64,000 nt of DNA from Anthoceros angustus (GCA_010909165.1 MU008161.1:1116001-1180000); one strand, 5' to 3'; shown: positions 21,922-34,274, counted from the first letter of the stretch. Translations and numbers: made by a program. Notes: a model not told the origin generated them from the letters alone.

Positions 21922-24009
21922 ATGACAACTCGTATCGTCGTGTTTCCTGTTAATGGCCGGAAGTGGGCTTTCAGCGCCGTGGCACAAGCTGCGGGGCCCG
22001 GGAAGGAGCAGGCTGCTTCGTTGGGGCAGCTGGCGCAGCAGATGAGGGGGATGGAGAATTTGAGTGACAGGCTGGAGCTGGCGACGCACTTTGTGTCGGA
22101 CAAGGCAAGTGTTTGGGTGTTCGGCAAGGATTCGTGAGGCCGAGTTGAGTGAGAAGGAGATTATGGAGTGCCATTTCCGTTGCGTGCGAGGATGTGTGCG
22201 ACGCGGCTGCGATTCTGGATTGACTTCGGACTGAGCCCGTTCACAAGGAGTGATATGCTTGAAGGATTCCTGACCTGGAAAGCTACTGGTGTCTGACAGT
22301 ATGGTGGCTGGTGTGTGTTGGGGGTTTTTGGCTGCAAGGCTGATTGTTCGGGGTTTAGGGTTTAAGCCTTCTGCCTCGGCCTATCCTTTTGGAGGCTGTT
22401 GTGCAAGGGAGGGCCTTTTGGATGTTCTGCACGTCACGTGGTTTGAACGACAGTTCTGTGTAGTCTGAATGGATGGGTGTTTCAGCTTTATCGTATGTTT
22501 TCTATTCAGATGCACGGGAAGTGGACTGCACTTCAGGATGCACCAGAGAAGAGTATACGACATCGAATATACAAGTAAGGTGGACCAATTTTGTAGGTAG
22601 AAGCTTTTTAGAAAATGTTTCTGGACCTGTATGTGTAAGGAATTGTTGAGGGGTATGCTGCTGAAGCGAGCTCGCTGCACAACTCGCTTTTGTTGCTTCA
22701 GGCTTGAGTGTGGGTTGCTAATTGTACTTTATGCTTCACAACTGGAGTACTTTTGGTGTCGTTGTGGAAGAGAGAGTCCGCTGCTTGTTTGTTCATATCG
22801 ATTTGGTATCTGCAGTGCAGGGCAGCGGCTGCTTGCCAGACTTCAACCATCAGAGTCCTTTCTGAAGACCATTCCCCGGGATACACACAAAATTGAAATA
22901 ATCTATCCACGTAGGTATGTGGCATTCTCTCCCTTGGCCAGTCTGTTGCAGATTCATCGAGTGATGACAGAACATATTGTGCACTGTGCTGCATTTGTTA
23001 TATAAGTTAGCAGCAGGACATTCAACCTGAACAAGGCGCGTGCTTTGAGACCAACTAGTTGAGGATCATCTCACGGTCTACCTGTCATTCATGTCCATCT
23101 GTTCCTCTTAGCAGTTGACCGAAATTTTTCAGGACATGGCTTTATGACTTGCCGTCTAGATATCAAGGAGTCGGAGTAGAGGCTGAAATAGTGTTTTGGC
23201 ATGTTCTGTCTGTTGCAGCATGAATCCAAGATTAGTGAGGCGAAGGGTACGGCATATTGCTCACAGGTGAGAGTCAACACATGTACTTTGTTTGCCATAT
23301 TACGCCCTTGACGAGCTTAGTGACGGGTGGATTTTGGTTCGCAGCGGAACTGTTGTCCATCAGCGACTCATGTACGGATCTTTTGCGTTTCTCCCATTCA
23401 CCGTCATTTTAGGGGTGAGTCTGTCTAAATGCAAACGAACTGCATGTGCTGGAGGACGAGCTATCTGTGTTCTCCTTTGTCTCACCCGGTCGTCTGTGGT
23501 TAATAGGTGCTGCCCATGCCGAATCTCCCCTTGTTTTGGAATGTTTTCCGTGCTCATGCCCATTGGCGAGCTCTCCAGGTGTGACTTTGCTGCCGAGGTC
23601 TTGCTGTCTCCTGAGTGGTAAGACTCGCTTACTCCTTACTGATGAAGCTGCTTCTGAAGCAGGGTAGCAAGAGGTTACAGTCTCTGGTAACCAATGGCTC
23701 AGTAGACCCTCAAATTTCTGACGAGGATCGTGCGATATCAGAACAAGCCAGTAACGACGGTCCTGCCAACGAGGACCATCCTTGGGTGAGTGTCTGTTAT
23801 CGTAGCCGTTTCCTTTCACTCAACACTGTTGTGTCTCCTCTCACATACAAAGACGGTTGCTATAGGTACTGGTCCCTTCAGAGAGACTAGAAAATCTGGT
23901 GGACATTCCAAGGACTTCGACCGAGGCAATCGAGGATATGGCAATAGAGAGCATTTGCGAAGAGTACCAGTTGGATTCCACTCATGTGATGAGGTGGAGA
24001 GATCATTGA
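21922..24009 (+). CDS. Mitochondrial K+/H+ exchange-related protein (Mit_KHE1 / DUF2343 family)
   Basis: Family related to yeast YDL183c, implicated in mitochondrial K+/H+ exchange and matrix volume control. Eight exons: 21922-22104, 22510-22574, 22816-22914, 23219-23266, 23345-23414, 23507-23578, 23663-23785 and 23866-24009, giving 267 codons. Landmarks: MTTRIVVFPVNGRKWAFS at the start, DAPEKSIRHRIY, LLARLQPSESFLKTIP, NPRLVRRRVRHIAHRSGTVV, LPMPNLPLFWNVFRAHAHWR, and a C-terminus LVPSERLENLV...SICEEYQLD. The region VILGVLPMPNLPLFWNVF is the most hydrophobic and may be membrane-associated. Intron 1 begins AAG|GCAAGT, a GC-AG intron; skipping it restores the conserved DK-M junction, while reading through meets a stop after 11 codons. 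Other introns are GT-AG. Same strand as the SEC14 gene, 585 bp apart. Confidence 0.88.
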
Positions 24010-24594
24010 GCCCCATGCTATGTGTTTGGGTCAGGCGGCTCTCTCCTGGAAAGGAGAGGCCGTCGGGAATTCAATTTTGTTCGTTAGGAAAGGAAAAATT
24101 GCCGAATTGAGTGCTCCGGATGACATGGAACCAGTAACGAATGTGACTGGTAGGTAGTTCGCTACCCCCAATACATATTTGAGTTGTCAAGCGTTTCAGA
24201 ACACTGCCTTGATGTCGGTGATCCAAGGGGGGTTACCAAAGTTGCGTCTCGGAGGTTGCAAATACGCGGTAGAGCCGACATTCAAAATTTGACATCCCGC
24301 CGACCAAACCGTCACCTGCTGCCACCTGCGAGCAGTGTCGCGTTCCCCGCATCGCACATCCCAGCAACTGGCCGCTGAATCGCGGGTCGCAACAGTCCGC
24401 TCAGGTCGTACCGGGCCCAATCTGGCGTCCCCTCCCCCAACTTGCGTTTTCACACTCTTGGCGTCCGCGGTTTTGGTAGGCACTGGAAACCTTGGGCGGG
24501 AGGCTGGATCTGTGAGACTGTGCGGCGGCGGGGACGAGCTTCGGGAGATCGGGAGCTGGGGTGAGCGGAATTGGGGGAAGATCGGGGAGCGGGA

Positions 24595-25792
24595 ATGCAG
24601 CCCGTGAGGGTGATGTATGAGGATGAGACCACGGCGGAAGAGGCGACTGCGTTGACACGCTTCAAAGGGGTGACCATGGCGAGAGGCTACGATTGCCCTC
24701 GCAGAGCAGACGACCAGACGTTGCTCAGGTTCTTGAGGGCCAAGCAGCTGGATCTGAGAAAAGCCCTGGCCATGTATGGCGATTTTGTGCAATGGCGCCG
24801 CGTCAACAACGTGGACTCTCTCCTCCAGGTCTGCGACTGCGCGCACGCGTGCTTAGCTTGCGTCTCGCATGCTGCTTGTCCGGTAGCGGAGCCTGCGGGG
24901 TTGCAGGTGTTTCTCAGTTTCTCACGTATCTGACGGGAATGCAGACCTTTCAGTACCCAGAGCTGGATCGGGTTCTCAGAACCTGGCCCCAAAATTGGCA
25001 CAAGACTGACAAGCTCGGTCGACCTATCAACATCCAGCTGCTGTCAAGGTGTGAAGTGTCCCATGTTGCCAAGGCAAGCCCTTGAAGTTGCTGGCAGAAC
25101 GGAGGCCGTTTTGTGATTAAGCAGCCTGCCGCTCTTAGCTGTAGAGCTAACAATGCCTGCATCAGGCTGCGGATCCAAGAGCTGTTTCGAGAGACCACGG
25201 AAGAGAGGCTGCTGAAAAGGGCTCTGTGGGTGTGGGAGGACCTCCACGAGGTGAAGCTGCCCGCCTGCTCTGCTGCAGCAGGCCATTACGTGGGGAGAGC
25301 CACAGTCATCATCGACCTCAAGGGTGTGGTGAGTCGCCATCTCCCAGCACCCAGCCTTGGAGCTGGTTGTCTTCACATACTCCCTCTGTCCATGCTTGCA
25401 TCTCAATGTGGTTTGCCTGTAATAACACACTGTGGTGGGAACATGAGCAGAGCACAATCACCTTCACCAACTCTCATGTGAGGAAGGTTCTGCCCAAATT
25501 GGCCAAATGGTTTTCCTCCTACTTCCCCGAGTACCTGGGTCGGCTCATCATCATCAACACCCCGGCTACCTTCAAGCTGCTATGGGAGATGCTGAGCCCC
25601 TTCATTGACGATCAAACCCAGAAGAAAATCCGCATCCACAAGGGCAACGGGCTGGATGACCTGTTGGACACGGTTGATGCAGCTAACCTGCCTGTCTTCC
25701 TGGGAGGCACCTGTAATTGCCCGGGAGGTTGCATGGACAGTGCAACAGGGCCCTGGGCGGAGCCCAAGCAGAAGGCCGGTCTGTCAGGATAG
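24595..25792 (+). CDS. SEC14-like phosphatidylinositol-transfer (CRAL-TRIO) protein
   Basis: Lipid-binding/transfer protein of the SEC14 type, probably cytosolic and peripheral to membranes. Four exons, 24595-24828, 24945-25048, 25166-25328 and 25451-25792, give 280 codons. Residues 1-78 form the CRAL-TRIO N-terminal helical domain (DDQTLLRFLRAKQLDLRKAL). The SEC14 lipid pocket follows: ELFRETTEERLL, ATVIIDLKGV, FPEYLGRLIIINTPATFKLL, and QKKIRIHKGNGLDDLLDTVD ahead of LPVFLGGTCNCPGGC. There is no C-terminal nodulin or GOLD domain, so it is a short, single-domain member. Start: ATG at 24595 is the first in frame. Its 3' end faces the GASA gene, about 500 bp away. Confidence 0.92.
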
Positions 25793-26289
25793 CCCACTTG
25801 CTGGCTCTCATGTCCTTCCCTTCCCTTCGCGCTGTTTGCAGTCAGCGTTGCCAGCCAATGAGTTAACAAGGACTGAGGACAGTCACAGGGGCGGAGTTGG
25901 ACCAAGCTGGGGCGGATTCCAGCTGTAGTCTTACCGTCTCTCGGACTGTGGAGACATGGGTACTGCACTCTTCTGCACCGAGTGTCACACGACTCATTAT
26001 GCACCCAGGCGTGGTGTACTGGTGGAAGGCAACTTGAAGCTGCCCGAGCGCCGGACGGAATGGCACAATTTTGACATCCGAACAGTAGTACCTACGCTGA
26101 TCACATTAGAGCGACGTTAGGCTATTACAAACTTCAACACTATTTAATCTCGGTTACTGCTCTGCACAGAACAGCGTCGTGTGGGTGCTTTTCATAATCC
26201 CCTCATGTACAAAGGCGTGCGCGGTAAGCACCGCTTCCTACTCGTTTCGGAATTTTGCTCCATTTCGCAGACATCCGTAAGAGAAGCGA
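25793..26289. other. Convergent 3' interval between SEC14-like and GASA genes
   Basis: About 500 bp between two facing stop codons; probably both 3' UTRs. No other feature recognised. Confidence 0.5.
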
Positions 26290-27244
26290 TCAGGGACATT
26301 TTGATGTGCCCTTGGAATTTTTGAGGTTGGCGTAGCAGGGGCACACCTCCTTGTTGCCGTACGTCCCTGGAGGAACACATTGGCACTTGGAACAGCAGAT
26401 GTTGCAGTACTTAAGGCACCGGTCTTGCCTGGATGCTTCCGAACACCTGCGACCACACTCCTTGCCACAGTCTGCACAAGCGACGCACAAACAATACGTG
26501 ACTTTCTTGGACGTGAGAAAAATGTTACACTCTTTCACGCAAGAAACAGCAAAGAAAGAACGGGAGCATTCCATTGGTACGTGCTCCCGCTGTGACTCAG
26601 CGTTACTCACCGATGCTGAGAGTAGGTGCTACCGACGGGCCTCCCGCCGGAGTAGGTGCATCGAGTTCATCATCCGAAACTCTAATCTGCAAAGACGAGA
26701 GACAATCACGACAACACAAACACAACATGAAGTCGCAGAGACAAAAAAACAGACAGTTCACCCAAGGCGGACGCCTTGAATTAAAGTCCATGCAGTAAAG
26801 CCTTCGCTTACGAAACAAAAAACGCACAACTCTTCTGCAGGCGAAGCAACTAACAAACACTCGAGCTGCTCCACACCTCCCCCTCTAGAACGTGAACGAT
26901 TGCGTAAATGGCTGCAGTGTCGCAGCGAAAAATTTTGGTACACGATAGATCTCAAAAGAAGCAGTACCTGAAACTCCGCCTGCAGGTTCTGAACGCCAGC
27001 GCTCACAGTCTGCATGACAATGACACAAAACAGCGGCCTCCGACGTGAAAAAAAGCTTCACAACATGCGGCATTTCACTCAAATTGGAGCAGAATTCTCG
27101 CGCAGCAGCATACAAATGCAGCAATTACGCAAAGACAAGGCCGGCGGCGAGGAGAAAAAATTGTCACGCTACCACGCAGTGCGTCAAGACGAGAAAGGCG
27201 AGCAAGAGGAGCAGCGGGAGGCGGGAAGCTGCCGGCGGCGCCAT
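26290..27244 (-). CDS. GASA: GASA/snakin cysteine-rich secreted peptide
   Basis: Gibberellin-stimulated/snakin family: small secreted peptide with roles in growth or defence. Four exons, 27173-27244, 26968-27009, 26611-26686 and 26290-26471, give 123 codons. Exon 1 encodes a classic signal peptide ([20 protein letters not shown]). Exons 2-3 give a variable acidic/Pro-rich linker. Exon 4 encodes the 12-cysteine GASA domain starting [10 protein letters not shown], with [29 protein letters not shown] and a terminal KCP. The Asp before the first cysteines is split across the last intron, so phase supports the join. Exons 1 and 2 are less certain than 3 and 4 because the linker is not conserved; the reading phase and signal peptide support them. 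Confidence 0.88.
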
Positions 27245-28137
27245 GCTTCCAAATTTTCACCACGGCGAGGCAGAAGGCCAAGAAAGCGGAGCAGCAGCAG
27301 GAGCAGGAGCGCAGGGATCGGGGGATGGCGGAACTGGAACGTGAAGGAGCGCGAGGAGTGCGCCGGGAAGTGGAGGCTATATCCGCGGCGGGCAAGGCAA
27401 GGGCGGAAGGGAGGTTGGCGCCGCCGTGGCCGCGGGCTGGCCAGGCTGGCAGCGCTGCCTGCTGCCTGCCTGCCTGTTCGGCCCCCAATGCCCGTCATCT
27501 CCTTGTTGCGATGTCCTACGCCGCCGTACTCACTTACCGTAATTAAACTTAACAGCCTCGCTCCTCGCTGCCCGTTGGGACCGCCCCTTATCCCCATCGC
27601 TGCTTTAGGCTTTACGTATTATCCAACACCCGGTCGTGCGTGCGTGCCTGCTGCGACCACTGTCTCTACTACAGCAGTAGCCCTGGCCTCGCACCTGCCC
27701 ATTTCGAATGCCCACGACGCCAGCCTATATTTTAAAACTCGCACCAGAGTATCTCCTACGTGGGATTTCTGCTTTTATTTGGATTTTATATGATTTTATT
27801 ATCTTTATTCTATGTGTATATTCTTTTTTAGGTTAAAGTATGTTAAAGCTTTACTAATGTTTATTGAGCTTCCTTTTATCTTGGATAAGATTCATACTTT
27901 ATTAGTTATCACATGTTGACATAAGATTTGAAGATGCTGTAGAGAAGGTTATTAATACCTTTCATGAGCTGTCCGGTATCCCATGGACATTGTGCTTTCC
28001 TTCATATTTTAGGGAGGCTTAAAATATGAGTGTACAGCTAGATAGCTAGCCGAGAACAACACTTGAATTCACATATGTATATGAGATATATTTAATTTGG
28101 AAACACTTTTTGATTTGATAACCCCTATCTCTTATTC

Positions 28138-28165
28138 CTAACCTAACCCTAACCCTAACCCTAAA
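28138..28165. repeat. Short interstitial telomere-like repeat (CCCTAA)n
   Basis: Three to four consecutive CCCTAA hexamers, ending in CCCTAAA. The hexamer phase is TTAGGG-like; the common plant telomere unit is the heptamer TTTAGGG, so this could be chance, a relic or a telo-box-like motif. Confidence 0.6.
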
Positions 28166-28298
28166 TGAGATGGCTTGATATATATATTTTTAGGTTTCCA
28201 AGCCTACTTAATATCCTCGTAATGTTAGGATGAATTCAGTTTTACGCTGCTTAGTAGCTGGTTAGAAGGATGGTACTTTGTGATAATAATGTTCTATG

Positions 28299-28690
28299 GG
28301 ACGTGAAAGTTTCATGTAGCATTCAACATTGGAATTGGACGTGAAAGTTTCAAGTTGCATTGAATATTAGAACCGGACGTGAAAGTTTCAGGTCGCATTG
28401 AACATTGGAACCGGACGTGAAAATTTCAGGTCACATTGAACATTAGAACCAGACGTGAAAGTTTCAAGTCGCATTGAACATTGGAACCGGACGTGAAAGT
28501 TTGAGGTCGCATTGAACATTGGAACCGGACGTGAAAGTTTGAGGTAGCATTGAACATTGGAACCGGACGTGAAAGTTTCAAATAGCATTGAACATTGGAA
28601 CCGGACGTGAAAGTTTTAGGTAGCATTGAAAAGTGGAATCGGACGTGAAAGAAGTTTTAGATAGCATTGAACATCGGAATCGGACGCCTC
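28299..28690. repeat. 38-bp minisatellite x~10
   Basis: About ten tandem copies of a 38-bp unit with core GGACGTGAAAGTTTCAGGT and CGCATTGAACATTGGAACC. Edge copies are more diverged than central ones. One late copy has a small insertion (GAAAGAAGTTTTAG). Confidence 0.93.
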
Positions 28691-29389
28691 CCGTTTGAAT
28701 TCATAGTGATAGTAATGACGAGTAGAAAGAGAATCACGACCATAGGTGCATAGATTGATGAGGGATCATAATCCCAACTACCTGACTCTGACAACCAACG
28801 GTCAGATGGTCGGGAACTTCAATGGCCACAAGAACCGTTACAGTTATACGACACTTTGGCGATGCAGCGGGGTGCGGTAGAAGATCTTCACATACAATCT
28901 TAAAGTCGTTATGACATAGCATAGTACCAAGAATGTGATCGATTTGAAACGCCGGCCGCAGACAAGGTCACTGGCTCGTACAACTGCGGACAATCATAAA
29001 GCTTTGTACAGGGGACGTTAGGGATCTGACCAAGATGGATGTGACTGTGTTAAAGCGGATGTACGGGGAGATTGAGATGGGCGTTGCTAGTATCTCACTT
29101 CGCATCGGAGCCTGTAACCGGATTGAGATGGGCAGCATGTAACTGTACTGGATTGAGATGGGCAGCCTTTAACTGGATCGAGATGGGTGTTGCATGTATG
29201 ACATCGCTCCACACCCAATAAGTGACTCTGATTGAAGTGAACGATATATTCTGAGGTCTCCTTTTGGGACAACCGCGACCAACAACCGTGTACTAGAAGT
29301 TTGCACATACCGAAGTTGCACGTATTCTTTTCTGAAAGGTAACTGCAATATGAGATCTTAGCACCGCAAGGCCTAGAGTACTAGAAGTC

Positions 29390-30614
29390 ATGGTAGCTTG
29401 GAGGCTCTTTGTGTTGCACCTTGTGATGAAGGTGTGTGCGATGGTAGTAGTAGGAAGGATAGTGGGGAGGGAAGCAAAAGTTGGAGAGCGATTGTAGAGT
29501 GTGCGGAAGGACTGTCCAAAAGGAGGGTGGCGAGTTGGCAGAAGGCAGAGGGTCCGACAGGGTTCGGGACAGCGACGAGAGGGGGCGAGTGCCCAGTGCA
29601 GCGCAGTGCAGGGCAGCCGAGCGAGCTGCGATGCAAGCGAGGGAAGGAAAGGAAAGGAAGGAGGGAGGGAGGGAGGAAGGCAAGCAGGGGGGAAAAAAAG
29701 AGAGAGAGGAGAGAGGAGGAGGTCGGGCTAGGCTGGGCCGGGCTGGGCTGGGCCAGGCAGCCAGGGAGCGGGCAGCGGCAGCGCCCACCCTGCCTCCCTC
29801 CTTTCTCTCGGCTTCCTCTCGCCGTCTCCCGTGTTGCCTTCGCTGCCTGCCTGCCCCGGCCTCCCCCGCTCTGCCCTCCCTGCCTGCCCGCGCGCTGCTC
29901 TTGCACGCTCGCTGGGTTGGGTGGAGGCGAGGCTCTTGCTTGCTCGCTTTGAGGCAAGGAAGGCAAGCCAAGGCAGGCAGCTAGCTCTTTCATCAGGACT
30001 GCACTGCCCTGAACTGCTCCCCACTGCCCCCGTCCCCGGGCTCTGCTCTGCGCTGCCCAGCACTGCGCCAGTCCGGTCCGGACTAGTGTGCAGCAGCAGC
30101 GTGGCGTGGCGTGGCGTGGCCTATCCTGCCCGCTGCAGCTGCAGCTGCGAGCAGGACTCCCAGTCCGGGCGCTGGGCGACGTTGACAGATTGCTACCCCC
30201 GCTCCTGCTCCTCAGTCCTGCTCCTGCTCCTGCTCCTCCTGTCGGGCTGGCCCGGGGTCCGGTCCGGGCGCACTCCCCTCTCCTCTGCCTCCTCACTCTC
30301 TCTCCACTCCCGAGCTCTTGATCTCCCCGCGCCCCGGATGCATGGAGCAAGAGGAACCTTTCTTCTTCTCCTCCTCCTCCCTCCCGCCCCCCGCTCTGCT
30401 GCTGCCTGCCCCTAGGCGGACCACCAACATGCTCCGCCCTCTCTGACGCCTGCCCGCCCTCTCCTTCCCTTGCCTTCCCTTCCCTTCCCTTCCCCTCACA
30501 TTGCCAGAGCTTCCTTGTTCCTTGCGCCCTCCTTTCTTGCGCGGCATTGGGGAGCGCCCAATTGGCTTTCGCAGCCCAGGAAGCAGGGGGAGCGAATTCT
30601 GACCATCGCCCACC
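29390..30614 (+). promoter_or_regulatory. Purine- then pyrimidine-rich leader/promoter of the At1g16860-like gene
   Basis: 29450-29730 is GA-rich, with (GGAAA) and (GGGA) runs and GAGAGAGGAGAGAGGAGG near 29700. 29780-30560 is CT-rich, with CTTCCCTTCC runs near 30470-30490. Four GTGGC pentamers lie at about 30100. It resembles the leader of the BPC gene in composition and could include the 5' UTR. The long open frames on both strands are composition artefacts. Confidence 0.5.
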
Positions 30615-32559
30615 ATGGGCAGCAACAGCATGAGCAATGCGGGGAGCACCAGATTCCCCTCCCACCAGCTCAGCAACGGGCTCTACGTGTCGGGCCACCC
30701 CGACCAGTACAAGGAGAAGGCCACGCTCTCCACCTCGGGGGCAATGCCGTATACAGGAGGGGACATCAAGAAATCCGGGGAGCTCGGGAAGATGTTCGAC
30801 ATCCCCGTGGACAACCCTAGCGTGAAGAGGAAATCGGGCCCGATTGCGGGCGCTGTGGGCGCGCACTCGGGGCCGATGCCGGGCCCCAGGTCCGCCTTCT
30901 CCACCTCCGGGCCGCTCTCCTCGGCAGCGGGCATCGCCCGCCAGAATTCCGTGGGCTCCAAGTCCGGCACTCTCTCGCACTCGGGGCTGCAGGTGCAGGG
31001 GCAGGGGCAGCAGGGGGCGGTGGGGTCCAAGTCCGGGCCGCTGGCGGGAGCTCCTCCGGCGCCCGCCCGGCCCAAGAGCGGGCCCATGGTGAAGGGCCCG
31101 GATCCTGGGAAGCAGTCCGGCCCGCCGCTCAAGACCTCCGGCCCGCTGAATCCCCCGGCGCTGCAGCCCACCGGGCTCATCACCTCCGGCCCGCTCTCCA
31201 GCTCCGGCCTCATTCACAAGAGCTCCGGCCCGCTCTCGGGCTCCGCCCCGGCGCCCAAGCGGGCGTCCGGGCCGCTCGACTCCTCAGCCTCCTCCAAGAT
31301 TCTCATCACCAGCGGCCACGCCATCAACAATCTGGGCTACGAGAGGGACCACACTTTCAGGAGGAATTTCCCCAAGATCATCGTCTTCACCGTCGTCGTG
31401 CTCTTCATCTTGGGTTTCGGGGTGGGGGCGTACTTCGTGGCCATCGTGCACAGCCCCATTCTGCTGGCTGTGGTGGGCAGTCTGTTTCTGCTGGTGGCGC
31501 TGCTGTGGACGTGGAATTCCTGCTGGGGCGAGGCTGCTGTCACCAGGTACCTGCTCAAGTACCCCGATGCCGAGCTGGGCAAGGCTCTGGATGGCCACTA
31601 CGTCAAGGTGACTGGGGTAAGTCTTCTGCTTCTGTCTGCTCTTGTTCCTACGATGACACACAATGCAGCTGCTTGCCATGCCTCCATCTCAAACCGGGTG
31701 CTGTTACCGTTGCTTCCTCCTCCCTGTTCGTGCAGGTGGTCACGTGTGGGAGTGTGCCTCTGGAGTCAGGCTACCAGAAAGTGAACAGATGTATATACAC
31801 ATCCACAGGGCTCTACGAGTACAAGCGCTTCAGGTCCAAACCTGCCAACGACAAGCACAGGCTTTTCACTTGGGGATTAAGGCACCTGGAGGTAGGTGCA
31901 CCAACCGAGCTCACAGGTTTCTTGCCTCAATGTCTCCAAGCCGGAGGAGGAAGGAAACCCTGCACTCGTTGCCTGACTTCTAACTTTCTCTACAATGTTG
32001 TGTATGTGCAGAGGCATGTCGTGGATTTCTACATATCTGACTTCCAGTCTGGACTGAGGGCTTTGGTGAAGGCGGGGTATGGAGCCAGAGTCACTCCCTA
32101 TGTCCAGGAGAGCACTATCATCGATGTTTCCCCACAAAGTAAAGAACTGCCTACCGACTTCGTGCGCTGGCTTGGGGAAAGAAACCTCTCAAGCGACGAT
32201 CGAATCATGCAGCTGAGAGAAGGGTATTGTCTGCTATGCTCTTCTCCAAACCCTTCTCCTTCCCTGTTTGTGAAACAAACTCGCCTTTTTTTGCCCCTGC
32301 CTGTTTCACATCGGGGGAGGGAACCAATGTTGTACTCTGTCCCTGAAGCTCTCTGCTTGCCTGCAGGTACATCAAGGAAGGCAGCACGGTGACAGTCTTG
32401 GGTGTGGTTCAGCGTCAGGACAATGTGCTCATGATAGTTCCTCCTCCAGAGTCCGTTCCCACCGGCTGCCAAATCGGAATGTGTCTCCTCCCAGCCAACG
32501 TGGAGGGCATCATTCTGAGTTGCGATGAGGTGTCCAAGGTGGATGGCATACCCTTATGA
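30615..32559 (+). CDS. Plant membrane protein of the At1g16860 type
   Basis: Function not established; the family is plant-specific. Four exons, 30615-31616, 31736-31891, 32012-32223 and 32367-32559, give 520 codons. The ATG sits in CACCATGG. The N-terminus RFPSHQLSNGLYVSGHPDQY and MPYTGGDIKKSGELGKMFDI is the family signature. Residues about 75-240 are a low-complexity linker with over ten SGP(L/M/I) motifs. Two transmembrane segments follow at about 255-277 (IIVFTVVVLFILGFGVGAYF) and 283-301 (ILLAVVGSLFLLVALLWTW). The conserved C-terminal part includes VVTCGSVPLESGYQ, RHVVDFYISDFQSG and GCQIGMCLLPANVEG. A candidate poly(A) signal AATAAA lies at 32747. All exon joins keep phase and no disruption is seen. 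Confidence 0.93.
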
Positions 32560-32746
32560 ACGGGACCAGGACCTGCATCTGTAACTTTGCCCCGGGACTG
32601 CTGTCATGGAAGAAAGCTATAGCAGGTTCTCCATTCATATCCTGGCCTTGGGTGGAGAAAGGTCGGCCAAAAGGCTTGCCTCTGCTGCCGTCAACGACAG
32701 GAGGAAGGGGGGACTCAGGGCCATCAACTGAACTAGGTGCTATTCC

Positions 32747-32752
32747 AATAAA
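32747..32752 (+). terminator. Candidate poly(A) signal AATAAA
   Basis: Canonical AATAAA 188 bp after the stop of the At1g16860-like gene, followed by T-rich sequence. Confidence 0.45.
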
Positions 32753-33707
32753 AGACTCCTTTTAACTTACAGACTTGGACTCGTAGAGTATCCTTTCGGT
32801 TGACGATGGTGGGTGACCAATAAGGATGGAGGTGAGGCAGTAAAAGTGGCTAGCTAGCAATCATGGGGATGTCGGTGTTCTGTCATGTGAATAGAAGCGA
32901 AGAAACGATGACTAGTGTGCCCCTAGCCTAGGTATTCTCAGACTTCTCTCCTTGGCTTTCCTATGACTTTTCTGGCTGTTGCTGGATTGTACTAAGTGCA
33001 CAATCGGTGGCTGTCGCATGACTTGGTGGTAATGCATTAAGAAGCCAGGGATTCAAATTTTTCCTTGTTGTGTTCCCTGTTTTTTCTGTCCCAAGCACCT
33101 GCTGGTGTAGCTTAGTTAGGGCTACAGCCACCTAGCTTTCTTTGTGTATGGCTACGAAGAGAGGGTCGTTGTCCCGCCCTCAGCGCTAGGCCTAGCCAAC
33201 GGTTGGAACTTGTACCTGGTTACCTACACTGATTAGACATACCCTTCACCTAACATCATTTCTATCTAATTATCTACTCATTATACAACCTAATAATACC
33301 TATTAGTAATTTTAAATCTAGATATAAGACCTTTACTGATTGTAGTGGTTTTAAGATTTACTTGTAGCAAAACTGGTTATAAGATATATCTCTCATTATA
33401 TCTGTCTGCCCAAATTTTATAAGAATATTTAAATTTCAAAAATAATTAGGATCTTTCTTATTATAAAAATCCTTTGCACATCAAAGTGCATCTTTAGGTT
33501 GCACATCTATGGGTTCTATATTGTATGTATTTTACATGAGGATAAAAAATTCTTATGGTTAGAGGTGAAAACAAAATTCTAATTTCTATGATGGAACATG
33601 AATTCTCAAGATCTAAGGTGCAAGGATGGTTGTCTTATTCAAAGTTGTTTCCACACCCCTTGTGCTTCTCGAATCTCCACCACGTATAGCTCTTAGAGAG
33701 CTTCCTA

Positions 33708-34080
33708 TGTTTAGCTTCTGTGGCGTTTTCGTTGTGCTACTTGTGTTTAGCTTCTATGGCGTTTTCGTTATGCTACTTGTGCTTAGCTTCTGTGGCGTTT
33801 TCGTTGTGCTACTTGTGCTTAGCTTCTGTGGCGTTTTCGTTGTGCTACTTGTGTTTAGCTTCCACAAGGCTTCCTTTGTGCTATGTGTTTTTAGCTTCTA
33901 CGCGGCTTTAGCTTCCAGGAAGCTTCCTTTGACTGTGTGTGTTTAGGTTTTGTTGGGTTTCCTTTGTGCTACCTGTATTTAGATTATGAGGGGTTTCCTT
34001 ACGCTGCGTGTGTTTAGCTTTGCAGGACTTCTTTTGTGCTACGACAAGTTTCCACAATTTAGCATATATATATCTTGTGT
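33708..34080. repeat. 36-bp minisatellite, five clear copies then decaying
   Basis: Tandem unit of 36 bp containing TTTAGCTTCTGTGGCGTTTT and CGTTGTGCTACTTGTG. Because the unit is a multiple of three it leaves all + frames open, which produces repetitive artefactual peptides. Copies after about 33870 become irregular. Confidence 0.88.
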
Positions 34081-34238
34081 TTAGCTTTGCGGGACTTCCT
34101 TTATGCTACCACAAATTTCCATAGCAGATTTCTACATTTAAGGATATATATACACCCCGTAGTACACATATATTTACACACCGTCTAGTCATATTGAAAC
34201 GTATCATCTCACATTCAAAAGAAATGGAAGGAAAACAT

Positions 34239-34274
34239 AGAAAGTGTACCAAAAACCATGTTGGTACACTTTCT
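34239..34274. repeat. Perfect 14-bp inverted repeat, 8-nt loop
   Basis: AGAAAGTGTACCAA (34239-34252) and its exact complement (34261-34274) around AAACCATG, about 10 bp from the 3' end of non-LTR copy 2. Could be a foldback in the insertion target or a transcript end structure. Confidence 0.8.

Larger units (their letters stand above)
27245..29389. other. Intergenic region with telomere-like motif and minisatellites
   Basis: 27245-27700 is GC-rich and includes the probable GASA promoter. 27790-28290 is AT-rich. A telomere-like motif and a 38-bp satellite are annotated separately. At 29050-29190 a degenerate repeat based on GATTGAGATGGGC occurs four or five times. No gene recognised. Confidence 0.45.

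Noticed and set aside
28388-28626. Repetitive minus-strand frames
   Set aside because: Translation of the 38-bp minisatellite, not genes.
29388-31217. 609-codon minus-strand frame over the At1g16860-like gene and its leader
   Set aside because: Composition artefact antisense to a well-supported spliced gene; no domains.
33626-33946. Repetitive hydrophobic peptide frame
   Set aside because: Produced by a 36-bp minisatellite whose unit is a multiple of three.
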